64,000 bases of DNA, taken from assembly GCF_000721235.1 (NCBI RefSeq), contig NZ_JOFH01000001.1:310001-374000 (forward strand). The letters are read 5' to 3'. A model generated the notes under the pieces. That model was not told the DNA's origin and did not search any database. It worked only from the letters and a program-made list of their open reading frames with translations. Made by a program: the position numbers and the translations under genes. The stretch is from Streptomyces olivaceus (lineage in GTDB: Bacteria > Actinomycetota > Actinomycetes > Streptomycetales > Streptomycetaceae). Shown here piece by piece: positions 14,520 to 21,989 of the stretch (its first letter is position 1; the number at the start of each line of letters is the position of its first letter).

Positions 14520-14682
14520 CTGCTCAGGACTGCTCAGCGGGAGAAAGTGCAGGTCGGGTCTGCTCAGCCGCCTGATCAGGCGCTGCTCAGAGCAGACGCT
14601 GAGCAGGTCGTGAGCAGCAGCCTGAGCAGCTGTGACCTGCGGGTTTGTGGCCTGATCAGGGCTGAGCAGGCCCTGATCAGGG
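14520..14682. repeat. Array of CTGCTCAG / CTGAGCAG / CTGATCAG octamers
   Basis: CTGCTCAG occurs at 14520, 14530, 14560 and 14583. Its complement CTGAGCAG occurs at 14599, 14622 and 14662, with a near copy GTGAGCAG at 14610. The palindrome CTGATCAG occurs at 14572, 14652 and 14673. The array fills the 222-base gap between the FtsK-like gene and the 14073 gene. A role as the DNA target of the adjacent translocase (a clt-like site), as an origin, or as an operator is possible. Confidence 0.85.
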
Positions 14683-14702
14683 GTACATACTTCGCATAGC
14701 GG

Positions 14703-16958
14703 TCACAGCAGGTGGCGGAGCCGATCACGCTTGAAGCCGCGCGGATTCTTCTCCTCGCCGATCGGACCCAGCGTGATCGGCGACCCAGCACCCGCCTGCT
14801 TCATCAGGGCCTTGAACGCGACGGCATCCATGTCGCCGTAGGCATCCGGGTCGTACTCCTGCAGCGCGGCAAGAAGCGGCTCGGTGATCATCCGGTCGAC
14901 GTCCGCCTTCTCCATCACGTCGACCGCATCCTCGACCGCAGCCCGTGCCGGCCCGTCCGTCAGCTCCGAGCCGGCGGGCGGCTCTGCGTCGCACAGGCGC
15001 AGCAGTTGCTCCCAGGTGAGAAGCTTGACGGGCGCCGGCTTCTTGATCTGGTCGTCCTTGTCGTACTCGGGCTCGCAGTACTCGGGGAGGTCGACGTTCT
15101 TCATCGCGTCGAGGCTGTCCTGGTCGGGCTCGACCAGGCCGGCGTCGCACCTCTCCTGCGCCAGCTTGCGCAGCGTGGCGGAGGGCGTCTCGTGGACGGC
15201 GTACTCGATCGGCTCGTCCGGTCGGCCGGGCACGCCCTGGATGTAGACGTGGCCAGCGTCCTTAGGGTCGGTGTCGGTGGCGGGAGACAGCTTGTGTGGC
15301 ATCCAGCCCTCGGCGACTGCCCCGTCTCCGAAGACGGCGCGGGTGTCGCCGACCTTGCAGGGCCCGACCGCCTTGAAGGCGATCATCTGGGCGATGTTCT
15401 CGCCGAGGTACAGCTTGGTGCCGCCCTGCGAAGCGATGATCAGCGTGACGGCCTCCTTGCGGCCGACCAGCAGCAGATCGAAGGCCAGCTTCTTCGCCAG
15501 CTCGGATCCCTTGGGGAACTCGTCGAAGATGATCGTGAAGTGCGGGTGCTCCTTACTGACCTTCCACTTCTTGCCCATGCCGAGCTTCGCCCGCAGCCGG
15601 GCGCGACCCTTGGACAGCATCAGGAAGAACAGCAGGACTGCTTCGATCTGCTCGTGGCTGCGCCCGGTGACCCGGACGGCGTCGTGGAGGTCCTCCAGAC
15701 CGTCGCCGTGGGGGTCGAGGTCGATGGTGATGTTGTCGTAGCAGGCGGTGGTGATCTCACCGATGGCCTGCAGCAGGCCGGTCTTGCCGCCGCCTGACGC
15801 CGCAACGACGAGCCCCATGACCCCAGCGAACGCGGCGTCGAGGGGTTCGCCGCCCACAGAGGATCCGAGACGGCTCTTGCCCGTGATGGAGATCGACTTG
15901 GGGGCGCGATGGGGCAGCCCGGGGGCGGTGGCGAACGGGTCTCCCTCGACGAGGCGCAGGACCGCGCACGCCCGTCGCTCCAGGATGGGCTGGGGCCGGA
16001 CACCGTTGGCTTTCAGGTCGAAGCGGGTCTCGAGGTCCCCGCTCTTCGCGATGATCGCTTCGGGGGTGCCTTCGCCGACGCGGACGACGCACTGCCAGCC
16101 CCACGGCTGCCGCTGCACATCGGCGACCTCGACGATCGGCACGTTCTCGGCGCGGGCGGCGAGGAGGACGCATTCAGCGAGCTGCTGCGGCGTGGACACG
16201 TTCCTGAGCGGGAACGGCTTGGCGCCTTCGTCGAGCTGCTCGACGTTCATGACGACGTGCGATCCGACGCTCATCGCTCCCCCGGCCTGCGTCGGGTCCG
16301 CCAGGAACGTGGCGGGCAGGCTGACCGGGGCCTGACCGAAAGGGGCCCCCACCTCCTTGGCCTCTTCGACGTGCGGGCGGGCCAGGAACCACCAGCCGAA
16401 GCCGCCGGCCGGGATCGACAGCAGCAGGAGGGCGGGTTCGGCGGCGATGCCGTGCAGGTAGCCGTAGCCTCCCGCGAGGACGGCGGCTACGCGGGTGGCC
16501 TTCTTCGTCCAGCGGGCACGGTCCAGTTCCCGGTTGGTGGGCGGCATGACGGCGACCGCGGGTCCTTCCGCAGCGCGGGTTTCGACGCGGGCCTGGAGCG
16601 CGGCGAGCTCGCCCTTGAGCCGCTCGATCTGGGGGCTGGTCTCCTCGCCCTGCCGGGCGGCGTCGATGCGGGCCTGTGCGAGGCGGCTGTTGACTCGGCC
16701 GACCTGGCGCAGGAGTTCGTCATCTTGGCGCTGCGCCTGGCGACGCTTGCTGTCGACGACCTGTTCGGCGAGCTTCTGGTCGTCGATGTCGGCGGTGGCG
16801 AACCAGCCGGCGAGGCGCTGCCGGACGTTCTGCTTCTGCTCACCGTAGGCGGCCTTGGCCTGCAGCTTCACGGTGTCAATCCGCCGCTTACGGGGGATGG
16901 TGGGCGGGTTGACGGGCATGGGCGGGATCTGCTCGAAGGGTTCGGTCTCGGTGGCCAC
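14703..16958 (-). CDS. FtsK/TraB-like DNA translocase
   Basis: The 751-residue protein has an N-terminal charged coiled-coil region (about 30-140), two membrane segments near 155-190, and a motor domain with Walker A ASGGGKTGLLQ near residue 395 and Walker B FTIIFDEFPKG near 480. A C-terminal region of about 150 residues follows. This is the layout of actinobacterial TraB/FtsK proteins that move double-stranded DNA through a hexameric pore. The following repeat array could be its target. The two genes upstream encode membrane partners. It may support conjugative transfer or segregation of the element. Confidence 0.85.
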   Translation of the reverse strand: MATETEPFEQIPPMPVNPPTIPRKRRIDTVKLQAKAAYGEQKQNVRQRLAGWFATADIDDQKLAEQVVDSKRRQAQRQDDELLRQVGRVNSRLAQARIDAARQGEETSPQIERLKGELAALQARVETRAAEGPAVAVMPPTNRELDRARWTKKATRVAAVLAGGYGYLHGIAAEPALLLLSIPAGGFGWWFLARPHVEEAKEVGAPFGQAPVSLPATFLADPTQAGGAMSVGSHVVMNVEQLDEGAKPFPLRNVSTPQQLAECVLLAARAENVPIVEVADVQRQPWGWQCVVRVGEGTPEAIIAKSGDLETRFDLKANGVRPQPILERRACAVLRLVEGDPFATAPGLPHRAPKSISITGKSRLGSSVGGEPLDAAFAGVMGLVVAASGGGKTGLLQAIGEITTACYDNITIDLDPHGDGLEDLHDAVRVTGRSHEQIEAVLLFFLMLSKGRARLRAKLGMGKKWKVSKEHPHFTIIFDEFPKGSELAKKLAFDLLLVGRKEAVTLIIASQGGTKLYLGENIAQMIAFKAVGPCKVGDTRAVFGDGAVAEGWMPHKLSPATDTDPKDAGHVYIQGVPGRPDEPIEYAVHETPSATLRKLAQERCDAGLVEPDQDSLDAMKNVDLPEYCEPEYDKDDQIKKPAPVKLLTWEQLLRLCDAEPPAGSELTDGPARAAVEDAVDVMEKADVDRMITEPLLAALQEYDPDAYGDMDAVAFKALMKQAGAGSPITLGPIGEEKNPRGFKRDRLRHLL

Positions 16959-16981
16959 AAGCTGTCCTTTCCTGGGTCGGG

Positions 16982-17008
16982 GGCGGGGCCCCGGGTTGGG
17001 GCCCCGCC
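16982..17008 (-). terminator. Hairpin between 17018 gene and the translocase
   Basis: ggcggggcccc and ggggccccgcc form a perfect 11-base stem with a five-base loop. It lies between the stop of the membrane protein gene and the ATG of the translocase, so it could lower expression of the translocase relative to the upstream genes. Confidence 0.6.
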
Positions 17009-17017
17009 GGGGTGTGG

Positions 17018-17611
17018 TCAGCCGAGGTTGCCGAGCATGGTGCCCAGCGATCCGACGAGCGAGTTCGTGAGCTGGCTGCCCATGGCGCCGACGACGGTCC
17101 CGGACAGGGCGATCCCGAGCAGGCCACCGAGGACCGCGTCGCCAGCCTTGAGGCCACTGTGCTTGACCTTGACGAACACGATGATCGCCAGGATGAGGAT
17201 GGTGACGACGCCGACTCCGATGGCGCCTCCGCCGGCCTGGGTCTGGTACTGCTGCTGGGTTCCGGCGGGCATCTGCTGCTGCGGGTTGACGAGCTGACTG
17301 CCGCTGCCGCTGTCGGGGGTGAGGCCGTTGGTGATGCCGTCGCCGCTGCCGGGCTCGGTGTCCGCCTTGAACCCGGCGACGGTGGCGACGTGCGTGTCGG
17401 TGGCGTGGTGGCCGTAGCCGCCCATGCCGGTGATCCGCATCGTCCGCCCATCGGGCAGGGTGACGGGGGCGGTCACCGCCCGCTCGACCACGTGCTCGGA
17501 GACAGCGGCGGAAGCCGGGGCGGGGGCGGCCATCGTGATGGTGGCGGCGCCGCCGAGGACGGCGACCGCGGCACTGCCCGACACGGCGACACGACGAAGG
17601 GTGCTGGTCAT
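17018..17611 (-). CDS. Exported membrane protein with N-terminal signal
   Basis: The 197-residue protein has a signal peptide ending in APAPASA (residues 1-35), an extracellular region of about 90 residues with Gln/Gly-rich sequence (QQQMPAGTQQQYQTQAGG), and hydrophobic segments near 130-150 and 160-180. Proteins like this often accompany TraB-type genes in Streptomyces conjugative elements. The ATG at 17611 has a GGAG site. Partnership with the translocase is inferred from order. Confidence 0.7.
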   Translation of the reverse strand: MTSTLRRVAVSGSAAVAVLGGAATITMAAPAPASAAVSEHVVERAVTAPVTLPDGRTMRITGMGGYGHHATDTHVATVAGFKADTEPGSGDGITNGLTPDSGSGSQLVNPQQQMPAGTQQQYQTQAGGGAIGVGVVTILILAIIVFVKVKHSGLKAGDAVLGGLLGIALSGTVVGAMGSQLTNSLVGSLGTMLGNLG

Positions 17612-17634
17612 TTCGATCTTCTCCAGGAGGTGGG

Positions 17635-19011
17635 TTAGTTGGCGTTCGGGCGAGTGCTCTTGACTGAGTTCTGAGCTGTGATGGCGGCCTGCTTCCGGGC
17701 GGCTCCGACGTACCTCGGGGTGTCGCCAGGACGGCGTGTCGCGCGCGTCTTCAGGACCCGATTCGGACCGGGGGGCATTTGAGCAGCACGCTGCGCGTTT
17801 GTGGTCTTGCTGAGGGTGCTCACGGGGGTGCCAGTGAGGGCTGACTGGACGCGCTTCTCGGCCTTGCTGCGGGCGGTGATGGACTCGATGGACTCGCCCG
17901 GCTCGCAGCCCTGAATGTTCCGGTAGGCGCGCGCCCAGACCTTCTCGGTCACGGTCACTTCGCCGACCGCGGCAGCGATCTTCTCGGCCTCGTCCCACAC
18001 CTCGGGAAACTCCTCCGCGCGGGCACCGGCAAGGATCTCGGCCGCCTCCGCCGCAGCCTCTTCGGCGGCCTTCTTCTCGGCGGCCCGCCGCTTCTCCTCC
18101 GCGGCCTTCTCGGCGGCGATCCGCTTGGCCTCCTTCTCGGCCGCCTTCCGCTCTCCGCGGGTGGGCACGCCGTCGCGCTTGCGGATGCGGCCGTGCTCGT
18201 GGAGGTCCCACATGCCGGGGCCGGCGACGGATGCGAGGGCGGTGCCGAACGCGGTGGCTGCGTCGAACGCGCCGAGGCCGTGGACGGCGTTGATGGTGGC
18301 GGCGGTGAGGGCGCCGGCCCAGGCGACGAGCCGGTAGTGCCACTGCGGGCGGCCGTCGGTGACGGCGGCTGCGGCGCCGACGAGAGCGACGAGGGCGATG
18401 ACCTCGATGAAGATCGGGGCGACGAGGAGGTACTTGGCGTTCGGGTCCCAGAACGCGGCCATCTGCACGGGCAGGGCGACGGTGGCGCACAGGGCGTAGA
18501 AGCCGAGGGCGACGCGGCGCCACCGCTTGCTGGACTTGGCGACGACCGCCGCCTTGTCGGTCTCTGTCTGCTGCTGCTCGGCGTCCTCGCGGGCGGCGCG
18601 CTCGCGGGCCCGGTCGGCGTCGTCGCGGCGCCGCTGGTGTTCGGCGATCCGCGCCTCCGAGGCGGCCTGCTCCTCGGCGGCTTTGCGTTCGGCACGGTCG
18701 TTGGCGAGGCGGGCCTTGCGGGCGTCCTCCTCCGCCTTGGCGCGGATGGCTTCGGCTTCGGCCTCGGCCTTGATCCGCCGCTCTTCCTTGGCGGCTTCGG
18801 CGGCGACGCGCCGTTCCTCAGCCTCGGCCCACGCCCTGGCGCGCGCTACCTCAACGTCGGCGGCTGTGGGCTCGGGGTTGGCCGGCTCGGGTTCGGGGTT
18901 GCGCTGCTCCTCGGCGGGCTCCGGCTCTGTGGCGACGGGCTGCCAGTCCCCCAGTACTTGCAGGGCCGGCGGCCGGGCGTGGCCGTTCACCTTCGGCGGG
19001 CTGGCAGTCAT
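17635..19011 (-). CDS. Coiled-coil membrane protein, DUF2637/SpdB-like
   Basis: The 458-residue protein has a long Ala/Glu/Arg coiled coil (about 50-165), four membrane helices from about 165 to 265 (ALGFYALCATVALPVQM, YLLVAPIFIEVIALVALVG and two more), a second coiled coil (280-340) and a Ser/Arg tail. The membrane part resembles DUF2637 and spread proteins (SpdB) of Streptomyces plasmids and integrative elements. Together with the next two genes it may form a transfer unit at the membrane. Confidence 0.7.
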   Translation of the reverse strand: MTASPPKVNGHARPPALQVLGDWQPVATEPEPAEEQRNPEPEPANPEPTAADVEVARARAWAEAEERRVAAEAAKEERRIKAEAEAEAIRAKAEEDARKARLANDRAERKAAEEQAASEARIAEHQRRRDDADRARERAAREDAEQQQTETDKAAVVAKSSKRWRRVALGFYALCATVALPVQMAAFWDPNAKYLLVAPIFIEVIALVALVGAAAAVTDGRPQWHYRLVAWAGALTAATINAVHGLGAFDAATAFGTALASVAGPGMWDLHEHGRIRKRDGVPTRGERKAAEKEAKRIAAEKAAEEKRRAAEKKAAEEAAAEAAEILAGARAEEFPEVWDEAEKIAAAVGEVTVTEKVWARAYRNIQGCEPGESIESITARSKAEKRVQSALTGTPVSTLSKTTNAQRAAQMPPGPNRVLKTRATRRPGDTPRYVGAARKQAAITAQNSVKSTRPNAN

Positions 19012-19031
19012 GACGGTCGAAGTCCTTTCGA

Positions 19032-19229
19032 TCAGCGGGGGTTGCGGCGGCGGGTGGAGCGGTAGCCGAACGGGCCGGGCAGGTCATAGCTGGTGGTGGT
19101 CTGGCCGGTGTTGGACCAGGTGCGCTTGGGCCCGCCCCGGGGTCCGACGGTGATCGACCAGGACCGGCGGTTCAGGTTGATGCGAACCCCGGGCAGGATC
19201 CGGAAGCTCTTACGGAACGTGACCGGCAC
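19032..19229 (-). CDS. DUF4236-family protein
   Basis: The 66-residue protein contains TFRKSFRILPGVRINLNRRS and GPFGYRSTRR. That is the DUF4236 pattern (FRKSFxxxPGVRxNxSxxG...). I chose the GTG at 19227-19229, which leaves the motif three residues in and has GGGAGG upstream; a GTG at 19238 overlapping the earlier stop is the alternative. The function of DUF4236 is unknown; it often occurs in phage and plasmid regions. Confidence 0.8.
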   Translation of the reverse strand: MPVTFRKSFRILPGVRINLNRRSWSITVGPRGGPKRTWSNTGQTTTSYDLPGPFGYRSTRRRNPR

Positions 19230-19234
19230 AGCGA

Positions 19235-19438
19235 TCACGCCTCCCGCTTGACGGGCGCGCAGTCCGGGCAGTTCGGGTCGTCGCAGAGGGTGATACGTCC
19301 GCAGCCGATGGCCTCGGACACCCGGTTGGCGGCCCGGCTGCCGCGCTCCCCGGCCACGGTGAGGCCGATCTGCTGCAGCCGACGCGCGATCCCCTCGCGC
19401 GGGTCCATCTGGTTGGTCTTCTTGGTCTTCTTGGGCAT
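19235..19438 (-). CDS. Small zinc-site protein, 67 aa
   Basis: The ATG at 19438 starts with a lysine-rich stretch (MPKKTKKTNQ), then a helix with EGIARRLQQIGL, and ends CDDPNCPDCAPVKREA, a likely zinc knuckle. Such proteins precede SpdB- and TraB-like genes in several Streptomyces elements. It may bind DNA through its basic start. Confidence 0.68.
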   Translation of the reverse strand: MPKKTKKTNQMDPREGIARRLQQIGLTVAGERGSRAANRVSEAIGCGRITLCDDPNCPDCAPVKREA

Positions 19439-19529
19439 GTGATGCCTCTCGGATCGGTGATCGGATGCTGGTGCGTGCCCTGGGCCCGATTCGCTCGGGC
19501 ACCGTCGCGGCTTGGCCGGGGCTGGGGTG

Positions 19530-19560
19530 CCGGGGCGCGGTGAGGGTTTCCGCGCCCCGG
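19530..19560 (-). terminator. Strong hairpin after the 19565 gene
   Basis: ccggggcgcgg and ccgcgccccgg form a perfect 11-base stem with a nine-base loop. It isolates the transfer-like genes (14703-19438) from the small genes to the right; the region 19439-19529 may hold the promoter of that unit, but I see no clear boxes. Confidence 0.75.
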
Positions 19561-19564
19561 CGGT

Positions 19565-19717
19565 CTAGGACTGCTTTCGGCATCCGCAACGGCACGGCAA
19601 GCAGCAGCAGGTGGCTGGAGGCTTCTCGGCTTCCGTCTCGGCCAGCGCCCTCCGGGCGATCCCGGTCGCCACGAACAGGGCGCCGACGATGGCGATCGCT
19701 ACCGGCAGGGCACCCAT
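19565..19717 (-). CDS. 50-residue membrane protein with Cys-rich tail
   Basis: One hydrophobic segment (VAIAIVGALFVATGIA, residues 6-21) is followed by an acidic linker and a tail with six cysteines in CCCLPCRCGC. The tail may bind a metal or be modified. The ATG shares a base with the previous stop (TGATG). No family is recognised. Confidence 0.62.
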   Translation of the reverse strand: MGALPVAIAIVGALFVATGIARRALAETEAEKPPATCCCLPCRCGCRKQS

Positions 19718-19935
19718 CAGGTGGCCCCGGCGATGAGGTGGCTCGCCTGCCGAGCGGATTCCACGAACTGGATGCTCATCCACCGCTGGTCGACTCCGGG
19801 CCCGGTGAGGTACCAACCGTCGATACCGTCGATGACGGTGTAGTCGAGGCACCAGCCGGTGCCGGTCTCCCAGCGGGTCCCGGCGGAGGTGGTCGACCAG
19901 GTGATGCCGTTGATGGTCTGCCAGGCTTCGGTCAT
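19717..19935 (-). CDS. Hypothetical protein, 72 aa
   Basis: The protein begins MTEAWQTINGITWSTTSAGT and is beta-rich with four tryptophans, ending with a helix (ESARQASHLIAG). It may be a small beta-sandwich. No known family. It is coupled to the Cys-rich membrane gene downstream. Confidence 0.62.
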   Translation of the reverse strand: MTEAWQTINGITWSTTSAGTRWETGTGWCLDYTVIDGIDGWYLTGPGVDQRWMSIQFVESARQASHLIAGAT

Positions 19936-19951
19936 CGCACTTCCTTCCGGG

Positions 19952-20182
19952 TCAGGCGGCGGCGGGCTCGTTGAATCCGTCGAGTTCGGCGAGCAGGTCG
20001 GGGTCGGCGGCGAGCCGGATCGTCGCCACCCGCGCCCGGTCACCGCGCGCCACGGCGGCGGCGTAGTCGGCGAACAGGTCCGAGATCGACATGACGTGCA
20101 GGTCGGCCACGAGGGTGACGGCGCGGAGCCGGCTGCCGGTCGCGGTGTGGGCGTCGTCGGCAGAAGACAGGTACGGAGACAT
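19952..20182 (-). CDS. Hypothetical protein, 76 aa
   Basis: After a variable start, the sequence MSISDLFADYAAAVARGDRA leads into RVATIRLAADPDLLAELDG, a helical region. A start at the internal Met (about residue 31) would give a 46-residue protein. I kept the ATG at 20182. The RGDRARxAxIR stretch is reminiscent of the paralogues at 13670 and 13864. Confidence 0.55.
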   Translation of the reverse strand: MSPYLSSADDAHTATGSRLRAVTLVADLHVMSISDLFADYAAAVARGDRARVATIRLAADPDLLAELDGFNEPAAA

Positions 20183-20225
20183 AGCGGTGGCCCTCTCAGG
20201 GTCGGTAGTGCGGGGGTGGGGTGGG

Positions 20226-20429
20226 TTACAGCTGGTCGGGCTGCAGGTCGAAGAAGAGGACCGCGGCGGCCCCGTAGTGCTGGGCCTGCTGCCCGTACAG
20301 GCGCCGGAACACCTCGTGACGGGAGGCCCCGGCGGGCAGAGTGATGACGCCGGTGTCGCCGACGGTGCCGCGGTCGGTCTGCAGGGTCAGGACCCAATGC
20401 CAGTCGGTGGTCTGGTCGGAAGCGGACAT
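20226..20429 (-). CDS. Hypothetical protein, 67 aa
   Basis: The ATG at 20429 follows GAGGAG. The protein begins MSASDQTTDWHWVLTLQTDR, continues with a helix HEVFRRLYGQQA and ends in a hydrophobic strand VLFFDLQPDQL. A compact alpha/beta fold is likely. Function is unknown. Confidence 0.62.
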   Translation of the reverse strand: MSASDQTTDWHWVLTLQTDRGTVGDTGVITLPAGASRHEVFRRLYGQQAQHYGAAAVLFFDLQPDQL

Positions 20430-20519
20430 GCCTGAACTCCTCGGCGTGCAGTGGGGTGGGATTGGGGGCCGCGAGGGCGGGACGGGGGTGAACACCGCCC
20501 CCGCGGCGGAACCGGGTTG

Positions 20520-20597
20520 CTACTTGGGCCGGTTGGAGGACTGCCGGTTGGCTTCCTTCACCTTCTGGCGCATCGCTTCACGCTCGGCATCCGTCAC
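20520..20597 (-). CDS. 25-residue micro-protein
   Basis: A GTG that overlaps the TGA of the previous 26-residue frame starts VTDAEREAMRQKVKEAN and ends QSSNRPK before TAG. The short charged helix is plausible as a real peptide because the coupled GTGA junction is kept across three consecutive tiny frames. Confidence 0.4.
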   Translation of the reverse strand: MTDAEREAMRQKVKEANRQSSNRPK

Positions 20598-20674
20598 GGG
20601 GTCACCCCCTGCGGGTGCGGGCGCGGCGGGTGGATCGGCAGCGGCTCCTTCGCCCTCTCGTGCTCGTCGCTCAC
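20594..20674 (-). CDS. 26-residue Pro/His-rich micro-protein
   Basis: The frame VSDEHERAKEPLPIHPPR (continuing to GVTP) starts at a GTG overlapping the stop of the 53-residue gene and ends with a TGA overlapping the next GTG. The coupling on both sides supports it, but the length is very short. Confidence 0.4.
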   Translation of the reverse strand: MSDEHERAKEPLPIHPPRPHPQGVTP

Positions 20675-20832
20675 GACTCGGCCCTCACGACGAGCAGCCG
20701 GTCGGACGACAGATCCATGACCACCGTCGCCGGGGTACCGGAGGCGGTCAGCTCGGCGGCCTTCTCCTCCGCCGGCCACGACCCACGCGGGTTTCCCGCC
20801 GGGAAGTCCGCCAGGATCTCGCGGGCGCTCAC
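20671..20832 (-). CDS. 53-residue protein
   Basis: The GTG at 20830-20832 overlaps the TGA of the previous gene, whose last codons carry the GAGG ribosome site. The protein reads VSAREILADFPAGNPRGSWP and later TPATVVMDLSSDRLLVV, an alpha/beta pattern. Function is unknown. Confidence 0.6.
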   Translation of the reverse strand: MSAREILADFPAGNPRGSWPAEEKAAELTASGTPATVVMDLSSDRLLVVRAES

Positions 20833-21032
20833 GACGCCTCCACCAGGTGCAGCATTCCCGTGGCAGTCAAGGCGCGGACCGTGTCGGCCATCGTGTCCTG
20901 CACCAGGGCCAGACTCTCAAACTCGGCGCCCGTCATCGGGCGGTCCAGCGTGGTCAGCTCCCGGTAGCGGGCGGCGGCCACCTCGTAGCGGGTGACGGCG
21001 CGCTGCACATCCCGGGTGATCACGGAGGCCAT
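20829..21032 (-). CDS. Helical protein, 67 aa
   Basis: The ATG at 21032 shares a base with the previous stop. The protein is helical, with YEVAAARYRELTTLDRPM and FESLALVQDTMADTVRAL, and ends EAS. It resembles its neighbour at 21032-21325 in arrangement (two long helices around an SGRMT or DRPMT turn), suggesting distant homology. Confidence 0.62.
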   Translation of the reverse strand: MASVITRDVQRAVTRYEVAAARYRELTTLDRPMTGAEFESLALVQDTMADTVRALTATGMLHLVEAS

Positions 21033-21325
21033 CACGCACCGCCGATCAGCTTGAGCTGGCCGGCCTTGGCGAGAACCGACCGCGCGGCGGCCATGACGTC
21101 CTCGGCGTCGGCCAGTGACCGGGCCTGCAGGTCGGTCATCCGACCGGACGCGGCGACACCCGCCAGCTGCGCGGCATGCTCGGCGGCCGTCTCGTACTCG
21201 GCGACCGCCTGAACCAGCGGGAAGTGCGGCAGGGCCTTGGCCAGCGCGGCGGCGGCCTTCGGCGACAGCGGGGCGGTACCCATGTTCTCGGCGCGCTCGG
21301 GCGCCGGTACGATCTGCGTAGCCAC
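21032..21325 (-). CDS. Helical protein, 97 aa
   Basis: The GTG at 21325 follows AAGGAG. After a variable start the protein carries AVAEYETAAEHAAQLAGVAA and a second helix LADAEDVMAAARSVLA. The segment SGRMTDLQ between them parallels DRPMTGAE in the next gene. It is the first gene of the leftward transcript after the divergent region. Function is unknown. Confidence 0.62.
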   Translation of the reverse strand: MATQIVPAPERAENMGTAPLSPKAAAALAKALPHFPLVQAVAEYETAAEHAAQLAGVAASGRMTDLQARSLADAEDVMAAARSVLAKAGQLKLIGGA

Positions 21326-21460
21326 AGGGTCTCCTTCACAGAACCTGGTGGTTAGGGCCGGTGCGTGCGCGATGTAGGAGTCGCAAGCGCCCGGCCCGTC
21401 TTGTGTTGTGTGCCGTCCGCGGACTGGGTCCGGTAGGAGTGGACGACAAGCACCAGCCTG

Positions 21461-21478
21461 CTCAAGCCGCGACTTGAG
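21461..21478. promoter_or_regulatory. Inverted repeat CTCAAG-N6-CTTGAG
   Basis: CTCAAG (21461-21466) and CTTGAG (21473-21478) form a six-base inverted repeat in the 260-base divergent region. A third CTTGAG copy (21550-21555) overlaps the -35 box of the rightward HTH gene. This is a plausible operator set for the small HTH protein. Confidence 0.5.
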
Positions 21479-21550
21479 GGCCGATGTGAAAGACCGTAGA
21501 GGGCCCGCCGGGGCGAGTCAAGCACCCAACGAAAGTTCTCCATACGAGCC

Positions 21551-21579
21551 TTGAGGACCCGTCGGATCACCCGTACCCT
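21551..21579 (+). promoter_or_regulatory. Promoter of the leaderless 21586 gene
   Basis: TTGAGG (21551-21556) and TACCCT (21574-21579) are 17 bases apart. The -10 box ends six bases before the ATG, so transcription should begin at the start codon. Confidence 0.62.
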
Positions 21580-21585
21580 CACGTC

Positions 21586-21840
21586 ATGGCCGACTCCCCC
21601 GACACCCCATTCGCCCCCTACGACGAGCAACTGCGCGCGATCACAGACCTCCCCGAACGGTGGAAGGCCTACGTCGACCGGGCGAAGTACCTGGAGCGGG
21701 AACTGGAGTCGTTCCGCAAACGCCAACGCCAGGAGATCGCCACCGGACTCAAGGCGCAGGGCAAGACGTGGAAGGAAGTCGGAGAAATCATGGGGGGCGT
21801 CACGTACCAACGCGCCCACCAATTCGGCAGAAGCGAATGA
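21586..21840 (+). CDS. Small HTH regulator-like protein
   Basis: The 84-residue protein starts with an acidic arm, then a long helix (RWKAYVDRAKYLERELESF) and a C-terminal sigma-like HTH (GKTWKEVGEIMGGVTYQRAH). This layout is seen in small actinobacterial DNA-binding proteins. No ribosome site is present, in line with a leaderless transcript. It begins the rightward island at 21.6-25.1 kb and is divergent from the leftward genes, which it may control. Confidence 0.7.
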   Translation: MADSPDTPFAPYDEQLRAITDLPERWKAYVDRAKYLERELESFRKRQRQEIATGLKAQGKTWKEVGEIMGGVTYQRAHQFGRSE

Positions 21841-21842
21841 CC

Positions 21843-21897
21843 GGATCTTCATGAAGCCAAGTCTCCGCGCGCGGACACACCCACACCATGAAGATCC
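21843..21897. repeat. Long-spaced perfect inverted repeat
   Basis: GGATCTTCATG (21843-21853) and CATGAAGATCC (21887-21897) are exact complements, 33 bases apart. It lies directly after the HTH gene and before the CATGCAG repeats. It may form an RNA hairpin or two operator half-sites. Confidence 0.6.
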
Positions 21898-21946
21898 CAT
21901 GCAGCACCATGCAGTGACCTGAAGCGGAACATGCAGCCACATGCAG
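21898..21946 (+). repeat. Four direct CATGCAG repeats upstream of the HTH-Nudix gene
   Basis: CATGCAG occurs at 21898, 21908, 21930 and 21940, that is, two pairs with 10-base spacing set 22 bases apart. The spacing places copies on the same face of the helix. It lies 44 bases before the ribosome site of the HTH-Nudix gene, a likely autoregulatory site. Confidence 0.65.
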
Positions 21947-21989
21947 AACCGCCACACGAGGGCCCACAAACGCGGCCAAGGAGCCGATA

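Noticed and set aside
14511..14699. A 62-codon plus-strand frame in the octamer array.
   Set aside because: It is made of the repeats, has no ribosome site and no family resemblance.
17635..19011. Reading the coiled-coil membrane gene as a tape-measure protein.
   Set aside because: It has four consecutive membrane helices in the middle and sits beside a translocase and an exported membrane protein, which fits a transfer-type protein better; its length is also short for a tape measure.
21851..21922. A 23-codon frame (MKPSLRARTHPHHEDP) after the small HTH gene.
   Set aside because: It overlaps the inverted repeat and two CATGCAG copies and has no ribosome site; the repeats are better explained as a control site.
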